Shown piece by piece: positions 48,427-59,977 of a stretch of DNA of 64,000 nucleotides. The DNA is from Cornus controversa (Eukaryota; Streptophyta; Magnoliopsida; Cornales; Cornaceae): the NCBI GenBank assembly GCA_026545225.1, contig CM048848.1, positions 48,020,306 through 48,084,305 of the forward strand, in the 5' to 3' direction. Every line of letters begins with the position of its first letter. The stretch's first letter is position 1. The translations under genes were made by a program, and so were the position numbers. The notes beneath the pieces were generated by a model, which was not told the DNA's origin, did not search any database, and saw only the letters and a list, made by a program, of their open reading frames with translations.

Positions 48427-51400
48427 ATGGTGTCGCTTATTGCCTCCACCAATCACCTCTTCGTCTCGCCCCTCTTCGTCGGAGATTTGAAATCTCCCGC
48501 CATTCCTTCTCTTGCTCTCTTGGTTAGTCCAAGAAGAAGTCTGGGGCGGCCAAGAAGAGGACCGGAGGCTGCGTGTTTCCATCTCGTAACAGCGAGAGAA
48601 AGCGGTTCTTTGGGGTTTCTGGATTTGAAGAGGAGACATTACGAGAGTTCTTGGTGTTGTTGGTGTAAGGGTTGGGGAAGTGAAGGGGATTTGGCGTTGG
48701 AGGCGGAGATTTTGGAGTTCATGAGGGAATCCAAGAAGCCGGAGGTGTTTCCGACGAAGAAAGAGTTGGTGGATGCGGGGAGGATGGATTTGGTGGAGGC
48801 CATTGTGAAGAAAGGTGGTTGGCTCTCTCTTGGGTGGGATTTGGATGGTGATTATGATGAAGAAAAGGTTCAAGAGAATGGGAAAGTCACAATAAATTGG
48901 GATAATGGTGTTTTAGATGGTGGTGATATTGGGGAATTCCAACGGAGGGTTGAGAGTTGTCAGGAGAGTAACTCTTTTGACAGGGCTGAAGTTGGGTCTT
49001 TCGAATTTTCTTCTGTTTCTGTAAATTGTTCTGAGCCCGCTTCACCGTCTGGTAGATCACTGTGAGGTTCCTATTTGGCAATTACTCTTTCCATGTATCT
49101 CATTTTCAAAACTCTTCGGTTTTGTGGTTAAAGAAAAAAATTTTTATGCCCATTTGATGATCTCGTGCAAGTGTTACAAATTTATGCAGGCTAAATTTGT
49201 TGAAATGTTGTTTAACTGAGATGATATTGTTGTGCAGTGAAGTGGGAACTGAGGAAGATACTGGGGTTGAGGGGATATTGGGTCGGTTGGAGAAGCAGAG
49301 AAATTTGTCTTTTGGCATTAATTTGACGAAGAAAGGATATAGTAGTCATATCCGGAGTAGAAATGATGAAGGTGACCTGCATTTTGAAGCCTCTAAGGAT
49401 GCGGGTAAGTTTCTGTTACTTTTTCTAAATTAAGTTGCTTTGTGATTTATCTTGAACCAAATGTCCCTAAAGATTATTGTTGTCATGCTGTTGTTCTCTG
49501 CATGCTAATGTGCACCAAGATATGTTGGGGTCTTTATTATCTGAATATTAGATTTATATCCATGGTTTATTATCCCTTGGAATCTTTATGCGTACTATAC
49601 ACTAAAGAATTAAGTTCTCAGCTTGCAGTTTAAGTTAATGTCATCACAATTGTATATCATCTTTATTCATAGACATTCCATTTGTCTTATATTCTTATAT
49701 AGATGGAACTAGTTTCTTGATAAGTATTTTTTATTGTGGGAATTGATGAATGGACATCACTGTCGTAGCATCACTTGGATATATAGTTGGCATCATAGAG
49801 TTTGATGGATGACTTCCTCTCGTTGTAGTTTGTATGAATATTCTTAAACATACTTTGTGATGTTTGTAAAAAGACAGTTCTGACTAGCCTGACTTTGAAA
49901 GAAGCAGCAGACTCAAATTGAGTAGCCCTAACAAAGACATGTTCAATGATTTAGGTGGCAACCTTAGCCATAACAGAAATGTCTCAGATTATGATAGTTC
50001 AAACAACTCACTAAAGCCAGAAATGTGGAGAACTTGGAGCATTCAGAGGGCAGGATTTTCAAATGCAGAATTTGAAGGTATTTCACTTTCTAATTTAGAT
50101 ATAAATTGAGGTTCAGTGTTTTGATCATGACCTGCACACACAAAATCTGCAGCTGCTGAAATATCTTTTGATGAAAACCAAACGAAGAGAGAAAAGGATA
50201 CTTCAAAAGATGAAATACTTCCAATAACAAAGGATGCTTCTAAAGCTTTAGATAGACAAAAAAATATAGATCACAGTCATATACGAACTCGCCTTCAGCA
50301 CATGGAGCTGGAGCTTGCTTCTGCACTTCGCTTGTTGCAGTCGAAGAATGAGGAATTGATTTCAAAAGAGGTGGGGAATCTAATTCCTTTCTCGTTGTCG
50401 TAAATTCATGTAGTCACTCTATTGTGTACTGTCATTGGTTCTTAAATCTGCAAATTAAATACTCTACTGCGGCCTTTTTGTCACACTTAGCTATATGTTG
50501 ATATTGGACATTGTGAGCAGTGGCTGATTTAACTTCTTCTATGGAATAATCATTAATTCAAGGGTATATGTTTTCCAAATAATTTTTACCATTTATACCT
50601 TCATGTAATGAAAACAATATACTGATATAAGCTTAGCAGCAGGTACTCATTTTTCATCGAAAAAGATATTATTCCAATGTATCTCAAAATTATTCTGTTG
50701 CATGCTTATAGATTCCAGTTAAAAGAGTATATTGTGATAAAGAACCTGTTGAAATGTGCATTTTTGTTTCCTTACTGCATTTCATAGCATGTAAAAGGTT
50801 ATTGTGATAAATAACTTGTTGAAATGTGCATTTTGTAGCATGTGAAAGGTTATTGAAATATTTTTATTGGTAATCATGCTATTCACCTTTTAAGCGAATA
50901 ATGAGATCTAATCTATGATTTTCTGATATGTTTTTTTTTATGAAATACAAGCTATTAAAGTATTACTATGCAGAACATATTTGACAATATTAGTTGTAAA
51001 TCATTGAACCAAGGTGATTCCTTAAAATGTTGTTTAGACTTTAGAGAATATAGATCATATAAGTCTGTCCATGAACTAACTGAAACTCTTTTGAATACCT
51101 TGAAAGAATTGTCACAGTTTCATTGCCCTTTGTCCGTGTTAACCTTGCCACTTTAATCTCTTCAAATTGATTGCTTAATTTATATACATGTTTCTTGTTT
51201 GTATTTAAATACATCAGTAAGGACTTGAAAGCAGAAACTTTTCTTTGATCGTCACTAGAATGAACAACTCTATTAACTATGTTCTTTGTGTCATCACCGG
51301 CAGTGGAGCATAGTGGCTAAAGGATGAGATTTGACAAGTCACATGATTTTGTAGATGTGAATCACTGAATCAGCACATATTAGTTCCATATTTGCATGAC

Positions 51401-54234
51401 AAGAGTTTGGTCAAAACTGAAGTTTAAAATTTTTGGTTCCTAGACTTGATGCTTTAAAATTATACTTATAGAGGCTAAAGTTGACCTGGAGCTCATTTGA
51501 AAGCCTTTGATTTTCAGAATGTCTGAAGTTTATCAATCACAGGAGAAAATGAAGAAAAGCCTGCCATTTAATTGAACCCTGGAAAAATAATAATCTAATG
51601 CTTGGATATCCATCAACCATTGCTTTGTACATTTAAGGTTTCTCATAGAGATAATTTTCTTGAATAAAAAGCCTTGTTCTTAAGTTGCCAACAATCGAGT
51701 TTACAATGGTTTAAGTTTATTTTATTCCAAACTTTTACATTGAGTTTTCGTCTAGAAGTGCAATAAAATTCTGTGGAAGTTCCATATTGGAAAGTTCAGG
51801 TATAAAAATTTAACATGAAGTCAAGATATAAAATGCCTTAAACTTTGTCTTATTAAGCAGAGTTACTTCATGAACAATTTTAGAGATCTTATGGGTTGTA
51901 ATATCTTTGGGAACATAATTCAATCAAGTGTGATTTGTTTATTTTTTGAATGTGCCTATGTGGTTGCAAGATAATATCTAAATTGTCATTTTATTTACTG
52001 TTACTTTTTTTCCATTTTAAAAAATTATGGCATTGTTGAAGAGATTTTTGCAAGTTATCATTGCTTGGTGCAATGGTAAAATAAAAACTCAGGCTGGCAA
52101 GCATATAATGCTGTGTTTGGTATGCAATAATGGAATGGAATGGAATGCCAATATTACCTTTTTGGAGCCATTCCTTTGTTTGGTAAGAAAAACTAAAGTG
52201 GGAATAATCATTCCGCGTCATTCCTTCGGAATGAAAAAGAATGAAAATTCATTCCACTACTCAACCTATGGAATGATCATTCCATTCCCAATAAATATTA
52301 AAAAATAAAATCTAGTTACCAAAAATAATGTAATCATCATTCCATTTTTGCATCATTTCATGTTTGAAACCAAACAATAGAATGGGAATGACCATTCCAT
52401 TCCATTCCCATTCTCATTCCATTCTCACTTTAGTGGCATGCTCATTCCATGCTATTGTTGCATATCAAACGTAACATAAGGGTGTGAGTTCGAGTCTTCA
52501 AAGCAGCCACTTTATGCAAAATAATATCAAAGGTCAATTCAGTCTTCTCCTCCCAACACCACGCGTAGGCAGTACACGTATTAGGTAATCTTAATTTTTT
52601 TTTCTTCTATTTTTCTCCATCATGGAAGAGACTTCACTGATCAATAACAGTGTGTTTGGTTCACATTTGATATTTCCCAAGACATGTTTCATGTGACCAT
52701 CTAATCAAACCTATAAACATATTCCATATGACCATCCAATCAGACCTATCTCTTTTTCTTCTTCTTGATCACAACATTCTGAAGCCATATCACATGTATC
52801 ATTTAAAATCTGAAAAGAGGACAACTATCAACACAACATGATTGATGCAGGAACGGGTCTATGAAATTCTTATTTTGGTGAGCATTATAAATTTATTATA
52901 ATTACAGCAGCTAGAATTTTTTTAATTAAATTCTACCATATTATTTCTGAGATTGGGTGTTCATCTTGAATTTCAGATACCATTAATATTTCTAGTACAC
53001 TTTGACATGAAAAGTGTGCTTATGTTAACTGACGAGTGCTTTTGGTACTCTTGAATTGGTGCTGCATGTGTAAAGGGCAGAGGAGTTGGTTGATCATCTC
53101 CTTGTTCGTTTAGAGGTGGCAAGAAACCTCTGGATCATGATTTTATTGATTTTTGGTGTGTTCATGGCTCATGCCTGCCTCAGTGATTGAGCTAGTTAGG
53201 TTTTGACTGGATCTCAGGGAGTAAATATCAGGATATTCTATATACTTTTGTAGAGTTTTTAGGTTTGTGTTATCTATGAGAGTTTGTTTAGGTTGTTGCT
53301 ATATACATTTTATGTCCATCTGGACCCCCCTTCCTTCAGGCATTTTTTTTACTTGGTCATAAAATAAAATTGTAAAACAAAGTGTTCTCTGATAAATGTT
53401 TATTTTTATGTACTTGGTGGTCAACTCCTTGATACCTAATGACTTATCCCAAAAAATAAAAAAAAAGTCCTTGATTCCTAATGATGGTTGAACGAATTCA
53501 AGTTTTAAATCCATAGCAACTGCATCAAGACATATTCAACATAAACATTTTCTTTTTGAGTTAGTAGTTACACACACAGCCATTTGTCCTCATTTTGGAA
53601 AGAGCCACTTGGGTTAAACCTTTGGATGTTCAACATAAACTTAAAATATTGAAATTTTACTTCATTAGTTTTTGGTCCTCCATGTCAGATATCAGATGGA
53701 TGATGAAGCTGATTGACCCAGTAAAACTTACTGATGCTTCAATTATGTAGTAAACCCATCATTTCAGTTATCTTTCTTGACATTGTTTAGAATAAGGTGT
53801 TCCTGTGCTGTTGGCCAACAGTCCCACAATCACAAGTAGCACCGCCAGCTTTAGCAGCTTTAGCTGTTCATAATTCAACCTTCCGGACCTGTCTAGTGTT
53901 GTTTTCTCATATAATTTTTGCTTGATAGTCTGGCCAGTGTTTTAACAATCCATGTAATAGTGGTTGGTTCTGTTTCACATAAAGAATTGCCATTATCTCT
54001 CCCCCCTCCCACTCCCTTTCCTTGTGTGTTAGATAATTTGGCCATTGATTATCATGTTTTGATAGTTTGGGTAAGTGTAATTATTATAAAAGAATGATAT
54101 TTTCTTATAAAAATCATAGAAGAAAAGGAGAGAGAAAGAAAAGAGCATATACTAATGGAAGAAATGTGTACATTTCACTGGGTAGAAGATTAAGTTGTGA
54201 TGTAGGACAGTTTTAGTAGGTTTCATATTATATA

Positions 54235-54267
<33 letters not shown>

Positions 54268-55046
54268 ATTTAAATTGATTGATTGATTTCTGCCCTATGG
54301 CAGTACATACATTTATAATAGCGAAATCCTAATCCTAACAGCACTAGGAAACCTAAAAACAAAAGGAAACTTGTAGAAATCATAATCTTAACAGGATAAG
54401 GAAATCTATTTCCAAAAGGAAACTAAATAAAAGAAAATTAGTACCCAAAATTAAACTCTCTAAAAAAATATTTTATATATATATAAAATATGAAACCTAC
54501 CAAAACTGTCCTACATCAAGTTGTGTTGCATTTTCTAAGTCTCAGAAAAATGATTTACTGATTTATTTTCTCTAGAAAAGTTGTCATGGTGTTTTGATTA
54601 TTTGAAAACTTGGTTGGGTTCTAATAGATGTCTTCTTTGATCCTCCTCTTGAGTTGTTCATCAGGGTCATGAAAGCTCCTCCAATGATTTACGGAAGCTT
54701 TCTGATGCTTGGGAGTTCCAGGAAACTGAGATCATGAATGCGCAGGACAGATTGCGGTCAATACGTGCAAAGTTGACAGTATTAGAAGGGAAGATGGCGC
54801 TATCAATAATGTATGCATGTTTCCTGTTCATTTAATGACATGTACATTTGGATTGTTTTCCTCTTTTGACTTGTCACTTTTTTACCATCCTTCTACAGTG
54901 ATGCACAAAGGATGGTGGAAGAGAAGCAGAAGAGGATTGATGGTGCTCGTAGAGCTTTACAACTTCTTCGTACTACCTACATAGTTTGGCCTAATTCAGG
55001 CTCAGAGGTCCTATTAGCTGGATCTTTTGATGGTTGGACCACACAG
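48427..55046 (+). CDS. PTST2/PTST3: PTST2/PTST3 (FLO6)-type plastid starch-granule initiation protein, 3' end not in window
   Basis: Exons: 48427-49061, 49238-49404, about 49888/49902-50077, 50153-50370, 54665-54810 and 54899-55046. All junctions except 2-3 have GT-AG and matching phase. The protein starts with a Ser/Arg-rich, plausibly plastid-targeting region. It then has EAEILEFMRESKKPEVFPTK and GRMDLVEAIVKKGGWLSLGW (exon 1), polar coiled-coil-prone sequence (exons 3-5: RTRLQHMELELASALRLLQS, RLRSIRAKLTVLEGKMALS), DAQRMVEEKQKRID and the beginning of a CBM48 domain, VWPNSGSEVLLAGSFDGWTT (exon 6). This order is that of PTST2/PTST3 and rice FLO6, which bind starch synthase 4 and glucans during granule initiation. 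The rest of CBM48 is not found up to 64000, so the gene continues outside or is truncated. The exon 2-3 junction does not keep phase with the best donor, so a small exon, a weaker donor or a lesion is possible. Confidence 0.88.
52050..52570 (+). mobile_element. tRNA-derived SINE-like sequence split by a MITE
   Basis: Left part: GCTTGGTGCAATGGTAAAA (about 52062-52081), an A-box-like start. Right part, after the MITE: GTGTGAGTTCGAGTCTTCAA (about 52483-52502), containing a B-box (GAGTTCGAGTC), then AGCAGCCACTTTATGCAAAA and AATATCAAAGG. The 3' phrase recurs at 55265-55310. This matches the layout of Au-like plant SINEs transcribed by RNA polymerase III. Confidence 0.7.
52109..52476. mobile_element. 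PIF/Harbinger-like MITE inside the SINE, TSD TAA
   Basis: Ends TGCTGTGTTTGGTATGCAA and, reverse-complemented, TGTTACGTTTGATATGCAAC pair. TAA flanks both sides (52106-52108 and 52477-52479). The interior is rich in GGAATG/CATTCC repeats and has no ORF of interest. 368 bp. Confidence 0.8.
52571..54192. other. plain intron sequence of the PTST gene
   Basis: No element with clear ends recognised. Open frames here (53299-53514) lack support. Confidence 0.5.
54198..54518. mobile_element. 321-bp TIR element, TSD AGTTG
   Basis: Inverted repeats of about 32 bp begin TGATGTAGGACAGTTTT and end, on the other side, with the reverse complement, with one mismatch over the first 30 bases. AGTTG flanks both ends (54193-54197 and 54519-54523). 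Inside are (TA)n runs and a segment AGGAAAC/GGAAAC repeated several times. Superfamily uncertain; a 5-bp TSD with TG...CA ends is unusual for a TIR element. Confidence 0.85.
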
Positions 55047-55189
55047 GTTTGATATCATCTTGAGATAATTTAGTTATTTAGAATTAATACTTCTCCTCTT
55101 AAAATTGTCAAGGTATAAAGTATTAGCCTTGTGGTTATATAATTGTTTGGAATTACTTTTGCATTACCAAAATTTAGTTTCTCTCTCAT

Positions 55190-55345
55190 AAGTTGGTTAA
55201 GAGTGGTTTGGAGTAAATTTAGTTTTTACTCTTGGGCTACTTAGTGTTAGAACATGGGTTCTAGTATGAGGGCAGCTATTTTGTGCAAATAATATCAAAG
55301 GTTAAGTTTGTACCCTGTCAGCCCTAAGGGAAGGACCGACACCTT
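55190..55345 (+). mobile_element. SINE-like fragment, second copy
   Basis: ACATGGGTTCTAGTATGAGG holds a decayed B-box, followed by GCAGCTATTTTGTGCAAATA and AATATCAAAGGTTAA, the same 3' phrase as the SINE at 52483-52545. It ends in CCCTGTCAGCCCTAAGGG. The A-box side is poorly preserved. Confidence 0.6.
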
Positions 55346-55429
55346 AAGCTTTGATACGTCAGAGTATGCATGGTATTGGTTTACAACTAGAGGAGAGCTT
55401 GTAGGTTTAAAAGAATTCAACTATCATTA

Positions 55430-56336
55430 GGCCCTGTTTGGTAACACTTTCGATTTCAGATTTCAACTTTCATTTTCATTTTTTTTTGAAGTCATAGCAA
55501 AAATCACGTTAGGTAATGCAGTTTTCATTTCTGAAAAAATGAAAGTGATGTTTAAATTTTGACAATCCTAATGCATAATTTGAAAGCTTTAAAATGAAAC
55601 TCTCAGTTTCAGATTTGATTTTTCAGTTCAAATTTTCATTTCTGATTTTTTTATAAAAAACAATAAATAAAATTTTGCTTGCTCAAAAATATAATATAAT
55701 ATAATAAATTAAAATTTTATAAAAAACAAGAATAAAAAAATTATAAAATACAATAAATAAAAAATTGGTTACTCAGAAAATATAAATATAAAAAAATAAA
55801 ATACAATAAATGCAAAATTATAAGTCAATAAGAATAAAAATATTTTATAAACTACAATAAATAAAAAAATATATAAATATAAAGATATATATAATAATAA
55901 ATATACATATAATATATATAAAGATATATATAAGAAGAAAATACATGATAGTTTGAATTTATGACAATTACCAAAAATATGCAAATGCAAAAAAAATGAA
56001 ATTTTAATTAAAATAAACTAAAATAAAGTCCCACCAAATATAATTTCGGAGGAAATAATATACACAAAATATGTAATATCATATTTATGTTGGTTAAAAT
56101 GAGTTGGAACCATATTACTCAAACACAATTTTTAGTCAAAGATACTAATTCTTTTTTTTAAAAAAATAATTTTGAGTTACCAAACATATTTTCAGATTTG
56201 TGGTTTCAAATTTTCAACAGCTTATGATGTTACCAAACGTATTCTGCTTTTGATAGAAATGGCAGCCCAACAGGATTTCAGATTTCATTTTTCAGAAATC
56301 AGAAAATGGAATCCGACAGCTTTACCAAACAACCTC
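55430..56336 (+). mobile_element. non-autonomous TIR element, PIF/Harbinger-like ends (copy 2)
   Basis: Left end GGCCCTGTTTGGTAACAC and right end, reverse-complemented, GAGGTTGTTTGGTAAAGC pair imperfectly. TTA precedes each end on its own strand. The whole block is collinear with 44311-45330, including the ATTTCGGAGGAAATAATATAC segment. Located 385 bp after the last visible PTST exon. Confidence 0.75.
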
Positions 56337-57963
56337 TAACTTAATTTTAAATTTCAATTTTATTTTGATCAATTTTAATAAATATTATTTTATCAATGTG
56401 TCTCAATAATTAAGCCAATCACAATTAGTTAAGCATCCACACACAACTTGTCCAAGCACAAACAATCCATTATAAAGAAAGGTTTATAATACTAGGTATT
56501 GGATTTTATTCCCTAGAATCACCTAGTTACCTCTGATGTAACTCATGCACGTTCACCCTAACCCTGTTGTTGTTGACCAACTAACTTCTTCCCCAACAAA
56601 AAGTGCTATCCTTGGTTATTTGATTGCTTCTTGATCTTTAGAAAACATTCGGTTAATTGATGGTTGCTATTCTTCAATTTGTTGCTTGCTTTGATTTTCT
56701 CAGTTATATAGAATTATGGTGAACTATCTAAAATCCTAGATTGATCAAATCTCTCTCTCTATGCATCCCTCTTAAATATCTCTCTTAAGCACAGACTTGT
56801 GAACAAAATAGGAAAGTTATATCACTTAAAAAATATAAAAATTCGTACAATTAGAACAATTGATGCCAATGATCAATCAATCGGTCTTTAGGTACAATCA
56901 ATCAGTCTTCAGGTTTGACTGATTAAGCTACTCCTGTAGCCACCTCTTGAAGTATTAAAATGTTCGAGGCTATTAATTGTTGCTTATTTTTTTTCAATTG
57001 AAGGATCGATCAATCAAAGTTATCGATCTTTCTATACTATTTTCCTTTTCAAAAATTAAACATGAGTTCAATCAATCTATCTCGGTGTTTATAGATCAAA
57101 ATTTCCTATTTTTGAAAAACTTTGATTATTTTGAATTAAACCCTTTTTAATGCCTGATCCCAAGTCATGCGTAGTCCAACTATCTAATAAATTAATCCGA
57201 ACTAAGTTCTTATGTCTGCTAAGGTCTCATATTACCTTTTCTTAAACATGTGATTGAGCTTGATGAATCTTGCACACGATCTTTGCCGATGCTCCATTTT
57301 AATCATCTTCAACTATAAACTTAAACACTGGAAAAAAAAATCAACTACAACCCCATTATATAGGGGTGCAAGTTGGACAAGCCCAACCCTAACCCAGCCT
57401 CGGGTTAAGATTATCAGACCGAACCCGACAATTTTCGAGTTAGGTGGGTTGGCCCACAGTTTTTTTTTCTTCTTTCTTGATTGGATATCTTACCAAACCA
57501 AGTAAAAGCGAATTATTGTTTGCAGCAATCGGTTTGGCCTGCAGTTAAATACATAAGTGAGTCTGTATATGAATGGGTGATGTATGTTGTGCTAGAGAAA
57601 AAGAAATGAAACGGTTTTGGAAAGGAGATACGAAGCTAAAACTGAAATTGGGGCTTTTTTCACTCTCTATTGTGTAAATTGATTTTTCTGCAAAAATCCT
57701 AATTTGCGGCTCCAAATTTTTTACCTTCATTCAAATAGTTATGATGCACTTACGACGGAGTACAAAATGAAAACCATAAGGAACTACCATGAATAAGGGG
57801 ATTAGAAAGACCTTTTGAGGGTCTGTGTTCTCCTCAGCATCGTCGTTTTTGCTGCCGTCTTCGGAGGTGGCGTCCACCGTAGACTAAGAGGTCTTGTTAT
57901 TCTTCTTCTGCTTCCAGGGCCTTCGACAATGCTTGCTCTCGTCTGATTTCTTGGTGGCAGTGG
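56337..57963. other. non-coding, decayed element pieces
   Basis: A section at 56870-57070 with repeated AATCAATC.GTCTT phrases may be part of a SIRE-type LTR. At 57363-57460 GGGGTGCAAGTTGGACAAGC...GGGTTGGCCCAC resembles the end of a GC-rich hAT MITE. None has clear limits. Confidence 0.45.
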
Positions 57964-58440
57964 TGTTGCGAAAATTAATAGAAAAGAAGATCAAACACGC
58001 AAGCAAAGATACAAATTTACAAGGTTCACCCAAAATCTAGGATTACGTACTTGGTGTTGCAGGGTTTTCACTATGATGAGAAAAACGGGATACAATTACA
58101 GAGAGTTACACTATATATATAGGCACCTCCTAGGGCTATATAACAAGTGTAAAAATACCAAAATACTCTTTTAAAAAATTTGGGCTCCGCAAAGTTGGGC
58201 CAAGGTGTACAGTATAATCAGGCTCAACACTTCCTATCAAGTGGCGTTTTGATGCTTGAGATAGTCGTTGGGGTATGAGAGACGGCGATGAACGGTGAAA
58301 ATGATCGATGGTTGCGACAGCGACAACAAGGGATTCTCAGTAGTGGGATGGCGTCGTGGAACAATGTAGGAACTGTGTAGGGTTTTATAATTCTTGTTAG
58401 GGTTAAGAATGATATACACACATACACAATCGTTGGATCA
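57885..58440 (-). pseudogene. unrecognised open frame split by a solo LTR
   Basis: Minus strand. If the solo LTR (57964-58239) and one AGTGG are removed, an open frame that begins MYIILNPNKN at 58419 and ends NAT at the LTR reads on through about 27 more codons, with KKSDESKHCRRPWKQKKNN, to a stop near 57890. The flanks are less AT-rich than the surroundings. I do not recognise the product; its size (about 87 codons) and basic character do not identify a family. It may be chance or a small gene fragment. Confidence 0.35.
57964..58239 (-). mobile_element. solo LTR, 276 bp, TSD AGTGG
   Basis: On the minus strand it starts TGATAGGAAGTGTTGAGCC and ends TTTTCGCAACA, flanked by perfect 5-bp duplications AGTGG (57959-57963 and 58240-58244). 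It contains GTGAAAACCCTGCAACACC and GATTTTGGGTGAACCTTG, typical of plant copia LTR 3' parts, and (TA)n at about 58113-58120. Confidence 0.85.
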
Positions 58441-58734
58441 CGTGCAAAATAAGATAACTATGCTAAGAAGGAAAGGCAATTCGGTTCAAGTTGAAGGCTC
58501 CCAAGGACATGAAGTTGCCAAAATGGCCTGATATTGTGTAAGGATGTAATGGGCTGTGGTTTACTAAAAGATATAGCCCAAGAGAATGACACAATGTGAT
58601 CTTGTAGCCAAATCCAAGTAGTTGTATTAAAGTTTTTGTTGAGATGTTTCAGAATGCTGGAAATTGGAATCAATGAAGTAAACTACAGAAGTTAATGAAA
58701 ATACCTTTTCAAACTCATCATGTTCATATTTTTT

Positions 58735-58845
58735 TTCCCTTTGGCAAGGAAGTCACACACCCAATTCTGCTCCCACGGGGACTTGAACCCTAGACCTTCC
58801 ACTTTGGAAGGTAGAGAATATTGATTCCACTAGGCTACAACCTCC
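58735..58845 (-). mobile_element. tRNA-derived SINE
   Basis: On the minus strand it starts GGAGGTTGTAGCCTAGTGG, with the A-box TAGCCTAGTGG (58837-58827), then the B-box GGTTCAAGTCC (58789-58779), then CCCGTGGGAGCAGAATTGGG and a tRNA-unrelated tail ending in an A-rich stretch. A- and B-box spacing is slightly longer than in tRNA, and the cloverleaf cannot close, so this is a SINE and not a tRNA gene. It abuts the hAT-like element at 58846. Confidence 0.82.
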
Positions 58846-59946
58846 CTAAGAAGCACGGAAACGGATATGGGACACGGATACGACACGACACGGACACGAC
58901 GACACGACAAATCCTAAAAAATTAGGACACGGACACGGCGGGGACACGACAAATAATAAATATTTATTTTTATATAATATTGATGTCGTACTTTAAATAA
59001 TTAAGAGTAATATTATTTTTCATCAACCTAATAAAGAAAAAATTCACAAATCATAAATCACAAGTACACAATTGAATCTACTCCACAACAACAATAATTA
59101 TAAGAGAACGATGTCACAAAGTCATAAAACCAAATCAAAACGAGACATTAGAATAAAAACTAGTCTTATCATTTAAACATCATCATTCTAGCTTACTCCA
59201 AATACAAATGCATCATGAAAAAATCACATATAAAAGATAGCAGTTGTACAGTAAGAGAAAGAAGAGTAAAAAAGAACAAAGATGAAGAGATGAGATGGGC
59301 TATAGTTGAATTGTTAAAACAACATTTCTAGACTTGTGTTTTGCTAGGAAAAAGAAAGAAAGAGGCTAAAAAAGGAGGCCATGCCCACCTCATGTAGCTC
59401 CTCTCCAATTGCTTCACCTCACTCCAAGCTTGAAGCGGATGAAGTCTCGTATTATTCCGATAGATAGCTTGGTGGAATGGAAAAGAGTCCCTCATGAGGA
59501 GCTAGCTTCCCTTCCTTGCTTTCTTGATTAAAGATACGGTTTTATGCTTGTTGTTAGCTGTACTCAGTAGTGTATTGAACTATTGGAACGAAAGGCTCAT
59601 AAAAAAGCAAAAACAATTAGAGTTTTGTTAGAAAAATTAGGGATTAGTGAAAAATAAAGTAAGAATCCATGGAAGAGAGAAGATTCATGAAAACAAGAGG
59701 AAAAAGAGAAAAAAAAAAAAAATTGGCGTGTCCAACATGTGTCCGCGCCGTGTCCGTGCCGTGTCTGAAAATTCAAGCTGTGTCGAAGGTGTGTCTGTGC
59801 CGTGTCGGAGCCGTGTCTGAAAATTCAAAAAAAAAAAAAATTCAGACACGTTTTTTGGTGTGTCCGACACGTGTTGGGGCGTGTCCGACGCGTATCTGTG
59901 TCCGACACGGATTCTTTGCCTTCTTAGGCGTGTCCGTGCTTCCTAG
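58846..59946. mobile_element. hAT-like non-autonomous element with CACGGACACGG motifs (copy 2)
   Basis: Ends CTAAGAAGCACGGAAACGG and, reverse-complemented, CTAGGAAGCACGGACACGCC pair. Dense arrays of GACACGG lie within the left 110 bp, and CCGTGTC/GTGTCCGACACG within the right 220 bp. Interior AT-rich, non-coding; the open frame at 59669-59992 is a product of the motif array. A target duplication is not clear (flanks CAACCTCC and ACCTACCC). Confidence 0.78.
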
Positions 59947-59977
59947 ACCTACCCACTTCAATATGTCTTATGAAGGT

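Larger units (their letters stand above)
50371..54664 (+). other. 4.3-kb intron 4 of the PTST gene, colonised by elements
   Basis: Donor GAG|GTGGGG and acceptor CATCAG are in phase 0 with both neighbours. It contains a SINE-like sequence split by a Harbinger-like MITE (52050-52570) and another TIR element (54198-54518). A phrase AAAGGTTATTGTGATAAATAACTTGTTGAAATGTGCATTTT-like recurs at about 50715-50845. The rest is plain intron sequence. Confidence 0.8.

Noticed and set aside
48340..48873. 177-codon minus-strand open frame
   Set aside because: Antisense shadow of exon 1 of the PTST gene, whose plus-strand product is clearly recognisable.
51300..51375. Possible A-box (CATAGTGGCTAAAGG) suggesting a tRNA or SINE
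   Set aside because: No B-box at the proper distance and no tRNA-like fold; similarity limited to a short motif.
58735..58845. tRNA gene on the minus strand
   Set aside because: A- and B-boxes are present, but acceptor stem and anticodon arm cannot pair; it fits a tRNA-derived SINE.
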